From Tubulanus polymorphus (taxonomy: Eukaryota; Nemertea; Palaeonemertea; Tubulaniformes; Tubulanidae), in assembly GCF_964204645.1 (NCBI RefSeq), contig NC_134027.1:14560485-14620484 (forward strand): a stretch of 60,000 bases of DNA, written 5' to 3'. Both the position numbers and the translations under genes were made by a program. Positions 18,900-29,450 of this stretch are shown piece by piece; the first letter of the stretch is position 1, and the number at the start of each line of letters is the position of its first letter. A model generated the notes under the pieces. The model was not told the DNA's origin, did no database searches, and was given only the letters and a program-made list of their open reading frames with translations.

Positions 18900-19330
18900 C
18901 CACTGGGCAAAACCGCGCATTCAGGCCCGGTTTGGATCAATGCGCATGCGCTAATCATAATTATATATTCATTCTATAAATTCTGTAAAATAGAAACAAC
19001 ACATGCGTTACATGCGTCACATGCGGCCATTGATGCCCGGTTTTGCTTAATGCACATGTTTTAATCATAATTATATATTCTTTCTGTAAATAGAAACAAC
19101 TGAACACATAAGATATCAAAACGTGTTCGCATTAGGCAAGACCGGGCATTCAGGCCCGGTTTGGATCAATGCGCATGCGCTAATCATAATTATATATTCA
19201 TTATGTAAATAGAAACAACCGACATGAAATATCAAAACACATGTGCACTAGGCAAGACCGGGCATTCAAGCCCGGTTTGGATCAATGCGCATGCGCTAAT
19301 CAGAATAGAAACGACTGAACATAAAAATTC
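18900..19330. repeat. About 115-bp tandem repeats with GC hairpins and GCGCATGCGC palindromes
   Basis: Roughly four units. Each has an inverted GC motif (GACCGGGCATTCAGGCCCGG), a TGCGCATGCGC palindrome (18941, 19170, 19286; degraded near 19055), TAATCATAATTATATATTC and GTAAATAGAAACAAC. GC-rich boxes stand out in an AT-rich element. TGCGCATGCGC matches the NRF-1 binding consensus, so host-factor-driven transcription is one idea; a replication or packaging signal is another. Confidence 0.8.
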
Positions 19331-19458
19331 ACCAAACAGATTTACACAATACATTATACAAGTTGTTCAGTCGTTTCTTCCAATACATCATTTGATTTCT
19401 ATAAATACAATTTATAATTACAAGCATTTTTTCAATTGCTGGTAAATATTTAACTACA

Positions 19459-19690
19459 TCAACAAATGTTAAACTTAATCATTGGAGTCTTAATGTTTTT
19501 GAAATTCTTATATAGTTTCTTCGTCGATCTTTTGGCGATTCTTGTGTTTCTTGTGCTAATTTCTATTGGTTCGATATCCATTGCTGTTGATTCCTCAGTC
19601 AGAAAGAGTATCTTGAGTTTCTCTATCGCTTCTTGATGCGTATGACGTTTTATTAATCTAAAAGATATTAGCGGTAACTCTAGCTATCTA
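19459..19690 (-). pseudogene. Fragment of gene X near the right end
   Basis: A frame is open for about 75 codons (HQEAIEKLKILFLTEESTAM, IEISTRNTRIAKRSTKKLYK) to a TGA at 19459-19461. Its upstream flank is homologous to 31029-31160, where gene X begins (31163), so this is the corresponding position. The long conserved part of gene X is absent here, so the gene is truncated or replaced. Confidence 0.4.
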
Positions 19691-20048
19691 AAAGATATAC
19701 TAAATACACTTAAATATATCTAAAGGTTTCATATTTAATAGCCCCAATAACTACAAAAAACAGTACTTACATTTAGATTTAGAATTGTAAACTATAAACT
19801 CCTAATTGCGTTTCGAGAGAGAATATCCTGAGCGTAATGTTACAGCGCCTGTTCATTTCCTGCCACGTCATCTGGTTCCGGCACACCTTTCTCGAATTTT
19901 CTCTACACGTTTGCATATGTCTCATATGTCTCGGCGTCATAGTAACAGCTGTAACAGCTGTGAATTCATAGATTTATTCAATAGCTCTTTACATGGAATG
20001 TATATAGGCTCAAATAGAATCATGTTCTAGTATAAACAGCTATGTACT
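19691..20048. other. Subterminal region inside the right TIR
   Basis: No convincing gene. 19690-19830 is homologous, in inverse orientation, to 31029-31160, and a short ATTCTATTTGAGC match near 20010 pairs with 30803. The fact that the second copy retains this region but not the adjacent TIR marks where that copy was rearranged. Confidence 0.5.
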
Positions 20049-20603
20049 ATATCATGTATTATTTCAATCACACTTTACTAACACTTTTAATGTTTAAAAA
20101 TCTAACTCACACAAATATGAATATTGAAATAATGTTGTAAATATATACTTTTATATTGAATAATCTGTCAATTTAAATGTTATTCATGTATATGATTATT
20201 TTAAGAGTAATAGGGGTAATGGGCTTTCAGGTTAAAGGTTGAATGGTCGAGTTCATTAAAAACAAATATTAAAAGTAATTTAAAACTATAATATATTTTC
20301 ATAACCGTGTGTATTTCAGTTGAATAATAGAATAATTATTATTACTAAAATATATTTGATTATATGAATTTGTGTATTGTAAATAAATCAATTGGTCGCG
20401 GAGCGGAGCGGTAGCGAAGTGGAATTATTACAATATGCTTTTTAAATTTAAATTATTGATATCTTAGAATAAATATTTAGTTATAATATAAAATGCACAC
20501 GGTTATGAAAATATATTATAGTTTTAAATTACTTTTATTTTTTTTTTATTTAATGAGCTCGACCGTTCGACCTTTGGCTTGAAAGCCCATTACCCCTATT
20601 ACT
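20049..20603 (-). repeat. Right terminal inverted repeat with internal palindrome
   Basis: Inverse match to 2552-3118. The palindromic part spans 20206-20603, its inner arm starting AGTAATAGGGG at 20206. Compared with the left end, one side of the central 15-bp stem is missing, so the GC-rich loop sequence is present but the stem is lost. It ends ...CCCCTATTACT next to GGTGTG. Confidence 0.9.
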
Positions 20604-20609
20604 GGTGTG
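20604..20609. repeat. Target-site duplication GGTGTG, right copy
   Basis: Exact copy of 2546-2551 directly after the terminal ATTACT. Confidence 0.93.
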
Positions 20610-20834
20610 AATGATAGTAAATATTGTGAATTAGAGAGTCCGTCAGTCGGTATGGAGCCGAGACGAGATAATATAGATATAAGTAAAGTTTTGTTACACA
20701 CCACGGATACAGGTTTTCCTAGGGATAGTGTTGAAACGATTTCTAGTGAATGTAGAATATTGAAAGATGATGGTTTAAATGAGAAACGAAGTTTGCTTAC
20801 AGAAAATAAAAGAGTTAAATTTGAATTTGCTTAA
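20610..20834 (+). pseudogene. Continuation of the interrupted Gypsy gag/pol frame
   Basis: The frame left open at the target site resumes here (NDSKYCELESPSVGMEPRRD) for about 75 residues to a TAA. No domain is recognised; by position it is the region after the zinc knuckle. Immediately downstream the sequence jumps to integrase, so protease, reverse transcriptase and RNase H are deleted. Confidence 0.55.
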
Positions 20835-20839
20835 GCAAA

Positions 20840-21126
20840 ACTGATGTTATACAATGTAGGTGCTCCTCTTGACAGAGTAAGAATCGATATCTTAGGTCCG
20901 TTACCTGAGTCCAGATCTGGTAATAGCTATATTGTGGGGGTTTGTGACTATTTCAGAAGCCTACCCTATTCCTAACCAAGAAGCCGAAACCGTGGCCGAC
21001 AAGCTTGTTTCAAATTTCATTAGTAGATTTTGTGTCCCTAGATCCTTGCATTCGGATCGCGGACAAAACTTTCTTTCCAAGTTGATGACAGAGTTATGTG
21101 CCATTTTGTCTTGTCGAGAGATTTAA
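20840..21126 (+). pseudogene. Gypsy integrase core, frameshifted and internally deleted
   Basis: Two frames carry the core: GAPLDRVRIDILGPLPESRS with the first catalytic Asp, then after a shift near 20935 ISEAYPIPNQEAETVADKLV and VPRSLHSDRGQNFLSKLMTE with the second Asp. The third acidic residue appears in an ERFNKTL-like stretch near 21115 in yet another frame, with about 20 codons missing before it. Integrase would insert the retrotransposon cDNA; this copy is inactive. Confidence 0.8.
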
Positions 21127-21781
21127 CAAGACGTTAGCTCAGAGTTTGAGAACTCGTGTCAATGAGAAAAAGGATGATTGGGATGAGTACTTACATTTCA
21201 TTACTATGGCTTTTTGAGCTACAGTTCATGAGGTGATCGGATTCTCACCCAATTTTCTCATGTTCGGACGTGAAGTCGATATGCCCGTGGACCTTATGGC
21301 AAACCAGGTGGCTTTTCCGTATACTCAGTATGTAGATGAAATGAAGCGCGAGATGGAATCAGCATTTGAGGTTGTCCAAATTAATATAGGAAAGAGGGGA
21401 AAGAGAAATAAACGGAACTACGACTTACTTAGAACTGGGGGGAAATACGGTGTCGGGGATCAGGTATGGCTATTCGGTCCTGCTGTAGCGATCGGCTGTA
21501 GAAGAAAGCTTTCGTCTTTCTGGAAGGGTCCATTCACCGTCATCGAAGTAATTAATGACGTGGTATACAGGCTGTCAGTTCAAGGAAAGTCTGTGACGGC
21601 TCATTTTGGCCGTCTTAAGCCATATCTTGCTAGTAATATTTGTCCACCGGAAATAAGAGATGATGAAATTACTGAGAGTAAATCAAGAAATTCCGACTTA
21701 CCTCAGTCAGTGTGTGATTCATCGAGTCCTGTAGTAACACGTTCGGGACGTCACATTAAGCGACCCTCTCGTTTCAATTGA
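21127..21781 (+). pseudogene. Gypsy integrase C-terminal region
   Basis: A 182-residue open stretch starts at 21233, preceded by one stop near 21218. It contains the family markers NFLMFGREVDMPVDLM, YGVGDQVWLFGPAVAIG, SSFWKGPFTVIEVINDVVYR and AHFGRLKPYL, and the tail VVTRSGRHIKRPSRF common at the end of Gypsy pol. It ends at the TGA near 21781. No 3' LTR was recognised right after it. Confidence 0.8.
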
Positions 21782-22138
21782 GATCCCTTTGTGGAATGTT
21801 TGTAGGGGTTGATTCTAGGGGTCAGTTTGATACATGTATATTGATAAGCCGCGTTAATCATTTGAAAGTGTATATATAATTGTAAGTGGTCGTATAAATT
21901 TCCTGCTGTGGTTTCTTATCTTTTCTTGCGTTAGTATCGTGATATTTCATCTCTTTATCGAGATGTATTTTCCCTCCTTCCCTGAAAAGAGGTCTAAAAC
22001 TATTCTTCACCCTCAATCTTTTTCCTGGCTAGATGCCAGCCCATAATCGCACCGAGGGGTGTGTTCATTCGCGGGTGAAGTTACTTTAGCTAATGTTAAT
22101 CCACTTTGTTTTCTGTTTTCCATTTATTTTTAGCAAAA

Positions 22139-22954
22139 ATGGACTCGAAAGGAAGATGGACGTGCCTCGACTGCGGGTTGGATTTCAGTGCCGCCTATCG
22201 TAGATCAAGACACACGATATCGTGTTCATGGAACCTGTTCGGCCGAAAATCCTACCCTGCCGGCACTGTATTTTCGTGTAAGTTGTGCGAGTTCAGCAAC
22301 CCAAAGGTGACTCGCGTGATCACCCACATTTCGAAGTCGCGTCGAGAACAGGTTCGCCGAAATAACAACACGTATGTTTGATTAGTGCGTTCCTGCGTAC
22401 CTGAGGAAGCACCTCGGGTCATCTTCCCGGGTCTTCCAACTGCAAATTTCGTCTCAGAAGTCGGGCTGAACGAGACCGTGGAAACCATCACGTCGGAACC
22501 TCCGCAGGGATTCCAATTTCTTCCGCCGCCGCCTCCACCGGCGTATGTTCATCTTCCACCACCAAGTTCACCGCCTCCGTCTATTGCGACACCAACGCTG
22601 TACGACTGTTTGGACATTCCGCTGCCTGAGGAACCCGTTATGGAGTGCAGCTTCGATGTCACAACTGAGGTCGTTTTAGAAGGCACCGAAGAACCTATTA
22701 ACTTGTCGTTGTTAACGCGTACGTAAACGCCCGTCCCCGAGGACGCGGTCACCGCGGAAACCACTGCCGCCGTAGTGGTTGAATCTACTGTTCCGGCATT
22801 TTCGAAGGAGCCATCCGACGAGGAACGACCGGCCGCTGATATGAATGGTCCCAGCTCCGTCCGACACCTACACGAGTTTCGTGGACACCGCATCGAGATC
22901 TGCGTGCCGGTTGGAGTCCCGTTGGACTGTCCGCTGTGTCGGTTAATTGAATAA
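22139..22954 (+). pseudogene. GC-rich zinc-finger and proline-rich ORF with two in-frame stops
   Basis: From the ATG at 22139, right after a splice-acceptor-like TTTATTTTTAG, one frame stays open for 271 codons apart from TGA at 22379-22381 and TAA at 22724-22726. It starts with two Cys/His motifs (WTCLDCGLDFSAAYRRSRHT, FSCKLCEFSNPKVTRVITHI), has a proline-rich centre (PPPPPPAYVHLPPPSSPPPS) and ends with a CxxC (DCPLCRLIE), followed by AATATTAAAG polyadenylation-like sequence. GC content is far above its neighbours. It could be the first ORF of a LINE or an accessory retrotransposon ORF. I do not recognise the family. Confidence 0.45.
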
Positions 22955-23878
22955 TATTAAAGTTTATAAAATTACGTACTTTGTTTTATCCGAAGCGTTT
23001 CGCCTTTTCTGAGCTGGGCTGGTGGGGGGCTTTGTAGCGGAAATACGTTTCACTTCGTTTTGTTCTTTTTATTTTCCAGCTGCAGAGTCCTCCCCAGTTC
23101 TTCGTCGACAGCAGTGTGTCTAAAATTCATATTAAATTCATATTAAATGTTTGTATGATGTAAAATAAACCTTATAACGTATTTGTAATTCTGAGACAAG
23201 AATGTTAAATGCTATGGACTAAGGTCTGGCGGATTAGAAACTATTTTATTTCTATCTTAATGAAATATTTTATGATTTAGTTTGAATTCAAAAACTGTAC
23301 CTGAAGACCTCTTCTATGTGTTCGGGTCACTTCAGAATTTATGTGCTTTAGTCGATATTTCCGGGCTCTAAACGATATGTTTCCGTGATTTAATCAATGT
23401 TTCTGCGCTGTGCTCGGTGCTTGAGGTGGCGCCACTATACGGTTCTTAATTATATTGTGTGCTCGGGGTGCCTTTTTTAGCCAATTAGATTTGTTTTACG
23501 TCATAATTCGTGCCTTATAAAAAGGCACATAGGTGTTTAATTAAAGAGTCTCGGTGCATCTTCCTATTTGTATTACTAAGATTTCGAACTATGGGGGGAG
23601 GGATTAATCTGATATTCTTAGTAAGTCATACTTAGCACTGATTCTCTTTAGCTGAATATTCCTTGGTCCTTATTCTCAAAGTTGTGTTTCTGCCAAAATG
23701 TCTTCGGAAAACATTCTTTCAGGGTTCGTAAGGAGGTTTTCTCCTTCGAATTATTCCCGAAAGTATTCTTTTTTTCCGATTTCTTTTCTTGGTTTTTCCC
23801 TCAACTTTTGAGTTTTGGATAAATGACAACTCTTACATAAATATTTTAAAAAATACTTTACTGGAACCGGGGAGGTAT
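22955..23878. other. Gene-free stretch with LTR- or promoter-like motifs
   Basis: No coding region seen. CCTTATAAAAAGGCAC at about 23513 is a good TATA-type core promoter, followed 30 bp on by GAGTCTCGGTGCATC, and GGGGGGAGGG near 23593 looks like a polypurine tract. These could belong to a decayed LTR. Confidence 0.35.
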
Positions 23879-24213
23879 TGTGGAAATTTTTATCTTTGCT
23901 AGGAGCACTAGTTTCATTTCTTGTCATAAAAGGAGCACAGGTTTAAATCAAATATCCTTGAGTCTTACCTTTAGACTCCTGAAGACTTTATTCTCCTCTT
24001 AGAATGTTGTAAATAAGAGAAAACCTCGAGGTTTTGTATATATTGTTTATTGTTTGAATATTTCCAAGAGATAATAAATGGTATCCAAGAGAATATTGTC
24101 ATATACATTAAATTCTAAATCTTTGCCTTTTTCCCTAAACTATATTTGTGGTGTCGGATTTACTGTCATTTTAGTAAAGGAATTTTAGCGTGTGCATTTT
24201 TGGATTCTGTGAC
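23879..24213 (+). repeat. Possible LTR
   Basis: A purine tract GGAACCGGGGAGG precedes TGTGGAAATT, and the block ends ...TCTGTGACA with an AATAAATGG polyadenylation-like signal inside. TG...CA ends and a polypurine tract fit a 3' LTR, but no partner copy was found. Confidence 0.3.
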
Positions 24214-25602
24214 ACCATAAAATGTTCTTGGAGAATCTTGTGGGTTGAAGAGTTTTTGGGCATCATGTAAGTCTTCCTAAAGGGGAAGCATTGAGGGCAC
24301 CCTCTAGTGGGAGAGGCCAAATATTGGTGAATGCTCCTCGTTTTATTTAGTTGGTATCTATTATTCTTTTTTTGAAGCTAGACGCCTGATCAGGTCGGCT
24401 GTGGAGGCCGGAAATACTTGTAGCGCTGGACGTAGTCCTGTATTTCCTCCTCAGTCGGAGGGAAAGCTAGGGGATTTTTATTCTATTTGACTTATTCATG
24501 ATTCTCCTATTAATTCTTTTGGGCAGTTTTTCATGCATGCACACGCTTTTTCATGGTTGATTTGTGAGGACATTCAGTCACCCGTGTTACCATATCACTG
24601 AGAATTAGGACTCCTTAAAGTATTCTCACTCACTAGAGGCTTGACCTATATTTTATGCTAAATCTCATGGAGAAAAATCAGAGTATTTTTCCCTTCTAGA
24701 TTCTCTACCTCCCAGATGCTAGTGACGTGAGCGAACCCTAGGAGCGACGCCTATATGCAATTTTTTTAAATGTATAGGATTATGGGAAGAGAGAGAGAGA
24801 GTTACCTGTATTCCCTCTTGGTCGAGGAAATTCCGAGAGTTGAGACCTGAGACTTGACATAATGAATTTTTACGGAAACGGAAGTAGAATTCTTGTAGTC
24901 ACTTGCCAGAGGATGCTACCCCGAATCCCGGTATTCCGCTTCATCCGGACCAGTTGGTGGGAACATTGGTTTTGAAAAAAGAGGTAGATTGCAAGATGAT
25001 AAAAAACTCACTGGGTAACACTGGTGAACAGGTGAACTCCGCGAGCAAGACAACGTGCAGGCGACCGCGCGCCCCGCGGCAGGGCCTTTTAATTTTTGCT
25101 TTTGCCAGTTTTGGAGTCCAGTTATTGCCACCACGGCCACGTTACCGCCACTCAACTCACATAGTCGCTAGGCCTACTGTACTGCCACTACTTTACTTGC
25201 TACTTACTCGGCTAATTTTCTTCATCACTCTTTCTCCCCACCAAATTTTAACAAGTAATTTCTGGGCATGCCATTGCCATGCCTGGGTATATGCCTGTAC
25301 ACAGTCACCACCTAGGCCTTAAATATTCCAACAACCATTCCAAATCCAGCAACAAAAAATAAACAATACATTTTAGGCCTCGAATCAGAATGGTAGTTCC
25401 CTGTATTCAAAATCAATGAAAATGTATTTCTTCTTGCAGATAGATAACCAATTTCCAAGTACTTTTCATTCATGTATTCATATAGCCTTACTGTTCAATC
25501 CTGGCTCTGGCCACTGAGAGTGTATGCATAAGGGCCTGGTCCCAGTTTCACTGAGCTAGCTAGCCAGCAAATAAGCTGAGACATTTTGTTAAGTGGCAAT
25601 TC
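24214..25602. other. No gene recognised
   Basis: Contains a short (GA)n run near 24787, an inverted GGAAATAC/GTATTTCC pair around 24410-24450 and a few ORFs without family resemblance. Confidence 0.5.
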
Positions 25603-25855
25603 AGGGGCAGATCCAAGGAGAGGGCACAGGGGTGCACACCCCTTAAAACTTTTAAGTTGCCCTGGTATTTAAAGGGAAATGAAAAAATATCAACAGGTAT
25701 TTCTAAAAAGCTTATATTCAAAAACATGTTCTCTGTACTTCCAAAATATAGGTATTATGTTTTCTGATGATCTGGTGCCCTTTTGATTTTTAATTAGGCC
25801 TATATATGATACTGGTACGTATGCCCTATTTTGGGGTGCACCCCTCCCTGAATCA
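25603..25855. repeat. Interspersed GGGGCAGATCCA-type repeat
   Basis: Begins TCAGGGGCAGATCCAAGG with GGGGTGCACACCCC and ends GGGGTGCACCCCTCCCTGAA, giving an inverted terminal arrangement. Related sequences occur at 42140-42453 and 56722-56740. Confidence 0.55.
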
Positions 25856-26324
25856 GTCTGCCTGCAATTTTAAGAGGATGTTTATAGATAATTTGATTTA
25901 GAAGAATCTTTTTAATTTAGTGCCTGATGTTAGGCCTACCACAGCCTGGTACAGGTGGTTTAGGCGAACAAGTCTTCATGCTGCAGTACTTTAAGGTGAT
26001 GGTAGAACTGGCCCTTGTATATGCATAGGCCAACTGTGTGTGCACGCTCATTTGTATGTTTATTCAATTAGAATACCTATGTAACTACCAAATGAGCACC
26101 GCTTCAGAGGATTTTAGAAATTTTCACTTCAATAACACTGTGTTCTATTTTTGGGTTCTAGCTACTATTATGCACAATTTTTTCAATCAATTCTATCACA
26201 TTGATATACATATATGTTTCACTTCTTTAGCATATAGTAACCAGTGTGCTCGCTAACACCTCCCTGTGACATTGGCCAGAGACTGACCATGAAGTTACAA
26301 CCTAGAAATAATCTTTTTTTGTAG

Positions 26325-27061
26325 TGTATTGGTCTCGTAGCAGACAGCATTTTTAAGTATGCTGGGCTAGATGGTGTAGGCCTATTTGAATGGACAAGGA
26401 TCGTGTGCCCCGGAGGAACCATTGAAACATTGATGGAAGGTAATTTCTCGGTTCAGTTCTGATTTATATTGTTCATTTTCATTGGGTTACTGATTAGTTG
26501 TATATTACAGAATTGAAAAAGGTGAAGATGCTGAATGTTGAACAACTAATTGTGCATGTTGGAACAAATAATATGACGCGTGATGTCCTGCTTGAGATTG
26601 TTCTGCAAAGACACGTTGACTTAATTCGATTGTTGCACTATGAAAGTACTGGGACCATCATTGTACCAGCTCTTTTTCCTCGATGTGATGAGTAAGTATC
26701 AAGAATAGATTTTTCTTGAAGTACTATATTTATGATCGATGTATTGATTTTTAAATTTCTTTCTTTTTTAAAGTTTCGATGCTGACACGAAGATATTACA
26801 TTACAATGAAATGCTGCACCGCGACTGGTTTACACTGGGTGTAAAGTTTGTTGATTTTCACTTCTCAAGAGTTCACCGTAAGTAATCGTTTAATTTTAAT
26901 AAGCCCAGTAGGTTATTTGCATTCTTTCGCGATTTAAACTAACTTGTTTTTTTCTAACTTTTGCGATCTAGGACTGACTTGTTACACCCCAGCCGTAAGG
27001 GAAATCAGTTCATCAATGACAGGATAATGGAACTACTGCTATTGAAAAATGAAGATCAAAT
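26325..27061 (+). CDS. SGNH/GDSL-hydrolase-like spliced gene (partial)
   Basis: Four exons with GT-AG borders: 26325-26439, 26511-26691, 26774-26877 and 26972-27061. Exon 1 has the block I region (LVADSIFKYAGL) with the Ser but Ala in place of the usual Gly before Asp, then PGGTIETLME. Exon 2 has LIVHVGTNNMTRD and TIIVPALFPR. Exon 3 has ILHYNEMLHRD and KFVDFHFSRVH. Exon 4 contains DLLHPSRKGNQFINDRIMEL with the Asp-His pair, but this frame is one base off the exon 3 phase. The family cleaves ester bonds and SGNH domains are often found near invertebrate retroelements. The phase break suggests a pseudogene or an alternative splice site. Confidence 0.5.
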
Positions 27062-27162
27062 GTACGTAGAATTGCATTATTTTATTCAATTACCAGGTAT
27101 ACAAACTACATAAATCTAATGATTACTGGAAATAATGAATTATTCTTAATCAGGTGCCCTCA

Positions 27163-28437
27163 ATACTTTCCATGTTAGATAGAAAAGATGAGAAAAAGTA
27201 GAGCAGTCCATCGACGAAAGGTAATCATTTAGCATTGATATCCTTGAAAATGAATGATTTGCAATCGGTTTTTATTATTTGAATACGAAACCGCTTCATT
27301 CAAAATCCTTGCATTGAATTAATGAATCATATTGATAGCTGATAGCGAAAAACAAGTTGAAGAATGATCAAGCAAGAGCATGGGATGATTCAACAATAGT
27401 GGTAAAGTTGTTTTCCTAAGTGTGAATTGCACATGATTTATCTTCAAAGTTAGATACATTTTAACATTTTTTTGTATCCTACAATCCAGTATAGCAGTGT
27501 TGACGTTGCGCATCATACAAGGAAACAATTCTGTTGTGAAGATCAAAGAGCCCTTTTCACATTCGACCAGGTACATATCATCTCAAGAACTTATGATTTA
27601 ATATTAGTTTGAACACTTTTATTTCACAATTACCTAAAGGCTTTGCATGCATAAATCTGTCTTTTTTCCAGTACATGACTAACATTGATGTGGCTGGTGT
27701 TGCTATTTGTTTAAAGCCTAAATTATTAACTCCTTTTTATCAGACTAAGAACGTGAGTAATATGTTTCTCGAAATGAAATTATAGAAATTCATTGGTATT
27801 GGTATAATTTATCCTGTAAAGCTTTCTTTTTATATTCAGGGATGCTACAATTGAAGTTGTCACAATACTAAAAGATTTAACAGAAAAAGGAAGTCACTGG
27901 AACATGTAAGTTTGATGCCGTTTCTGCGAGACGCGGGTTCATTTTTGTCATTTTTGCTTAGATGTTGAAGCAAAAACGATTAATGTGCTCTTCCACATTA
28001 GGTTATTCATCGACAGACGGATCCTTCTGACTCAAAATGTTTTTGCGAAGTTGAAGTCACGACCTGGAAAGTTCTTTAAGACCATGTTGGTATAAACCAC
28101 ATTGAGATGTAAGTACAATATAATTCAATTATTTTAGCACCTACAAATGCAAATGACTTAATGCAAATGACTCAGAGATAGCACATGTTTTTTTATGTTA
28201 GGCCTATATGGGTAATTTCATACTCCATCTATTGATATGTCTAAAAAGAAGGTGAGTTGATAAAGCGTATTTCAGGCGGACAATGGAGGAAGAAGGAAAG
28301 GAAGGAACGAAAGAGGAAGAAGAAAAGATACAGGAAGATAGTTCGAAAGAAAAGATAGAAAGATTAAAGGAAGAAGAAAAGATGCAGGAAGATAGATGGA
28401 TGGAAAACAAAAAACAGCTAAGTATCACCGGTTCCTG
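27163..28437 (+). other. Possible further exons downstream of the SGNH-like gene
   Basis: Several short AG...GT-bounded open pieces follow: about 27155-27222, 27339-27401, 27490-27570 (VAHHTRKQFCCEDQRALFTF), 27673-27751 (MTNIDVAGVAICLKPKLLTP), 27841-27906 (EVVTILKDLTEKGSHWNM), 28001-28087 (LFIDRRILLTQNVFAKLKSR) and a Glu/Lys-rich last piece at 28274-28437. No domain is recognised and phases were not all checked, so their joining to the SGNH exons is uncertain. Confidence 0.3.
28285..28400 (+). repeat. Purine-rich tandem repeat
   Basis: Imperfect copies of GAAGAAGAAAAGATACAGGA followed by AGATAG encode Glu/Lys-rich sequence. Confidence 0.5.
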
Positions 28438-28439
28438 AA

Positions 28440-28570
28440 CTTCGCTGAAAAAGCTGAAACACTGAAAAGCTGAAACGCTGAAATAAAAATGCTGAAATTT
28501 CAGGGAATTTCCGAAAAACGCCGAAATTTCAGGGAGTTCCCGAAAAACGCTGAAATCGTGCTAGGTACCG
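28440..28570. repeat. GCTGAAA short tandem repeats
   Basis: Repeated GCTGAAACACTGAAAAGC motifs followed by two copies of a 36-bp unit (AAATTTCAGGGAATTTCCGA and AAATTTCAGGGAGTTCCCGA). Confidence 0.6.
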
Positions 28571-28739
28571 ACAATACACGTTTTGAAATTCTTTCAGGGC
28601 CGGTGTCCGCTGCCGAGTCCTGAACCGTGTTTTAGTCTCTACCTTCGGTTACAGAGACATGCCTTGAGGTCGTCGTCATGTTCGACTTGATCGATTGCGG
28701 ATGCTAAAACCGTTAAGTTTCCCAAGTCTCCGTTTCTAC

Positions 28740-29450
28740 CTAACGCATGCGCATTAGTCAGTGCTGGAATTGCTCTTAGTCGCGAAATCGGCACATTGCG
28801 CATGCGGTACTACATGTGAACTGCACGTGAACTTTAATGGCTAATAGTCGCTGTAGTTTCCATTAGGCTCGAATCCCGTAAAAATATTGATCTTATTTAC
28901 GCTGTTCATCTTTAAGCGGCGCTATCAGGTTCGAAACCCGAAAATTAATGATCGTATTTCAAGCGTTACGACATGAACTTTGATGATTAAAGTGTCGCTG
29001 GGTTATTGTTTGCCAAGGAAAAAGTTACAGCATCCCGAATATGAAACAATGAACTTTGATAGACTCAGGATTTACTTTTAAGTGCTATTAGGTTCGAATC
29101 CCGAATGTGTAGCAGAAAAATACATTCATCCTTTTTAATATACCGATATATATCTTAGATTTTCAGCTTATGGCAAGACCACTTGAACACCTGTCATTCC
29201 AAAAACTACAAATGATCCTCTTAAGTGACCATACAAACTGCGCCTTCCCGCTGCGCATAAGTTCACGCAAGTTCAGTCCGTTAGAGTTCTATGTTTCAGC
29301 GTTCTGAAATGACCCAGTTTAGGAAAAAATACACATGTAGCGACGCATGCGCACGCGACCAGTTTCTAGACTTAGAGGATTTCCCCAACACTTCCTAATG
29401 CGCATGCGTTATAAACAGAGACTTGGGCAACTTTACGGTTTTTGCATTGC
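28740..29450. repeat. Diverged repeats with B-box-like GGTTCGAATCCCG and GCGCATGCG motifs
   Basis: Three spaced copies of a GTCGCT...AGGTTCGAATCCCG unit (28867, 28931, 29092) are embedded in similar flanks (GAACTTTGATGATTAAAG). GGTTCGAATCC resembles an RNA polymerase III B box, so a tRNA-derived repeat is possible, but no tRNA fold was seen. CGCATGCGC motifs recur at 28744, 28798, 29344 and 29399. No gene in this block. Confidence 0.4.

Larger units (their letters stand above)
2552..20603. mobile_element. Maverick/Polinton DNA transposon, 18,052 bp, nested in Gypsy
   Basis: The element has terminal inverted repeats beginning AG and ending CT, a 6-bp target duplication and the Polinton core genes: protein-primed DNA polymerase B, retroviral-type integrase, A32-type packaging ATPase, major and minor capsid proteins and small membrane proteins. 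Length is within the usual 15-20 kb. Genes run rightwards from 3168 to 14977 and leftwards from about 18839 to 15399, meeting at an 11-bp tandem repeat. It is AT-rich compared with the flanking host sequence. The polymerase, integrase, minor capsid and several other genes carry stops or frameshifts, while the major capsid gene is intact. I recognised no cysteine protease. Confidence 0.95.

Noticed and set aside
18900-19330. CRISPR array
   Set aside because: Units are about 115 bp with near-identical spacers and internal palindromes; the genome is eukaryotic and no cas genes are present.
24903-25322. 139-residue plus-strand ORF
   Set aside because: No domain, biased composition, and it runs through likely repeat sequence; no splice or start context supports it.
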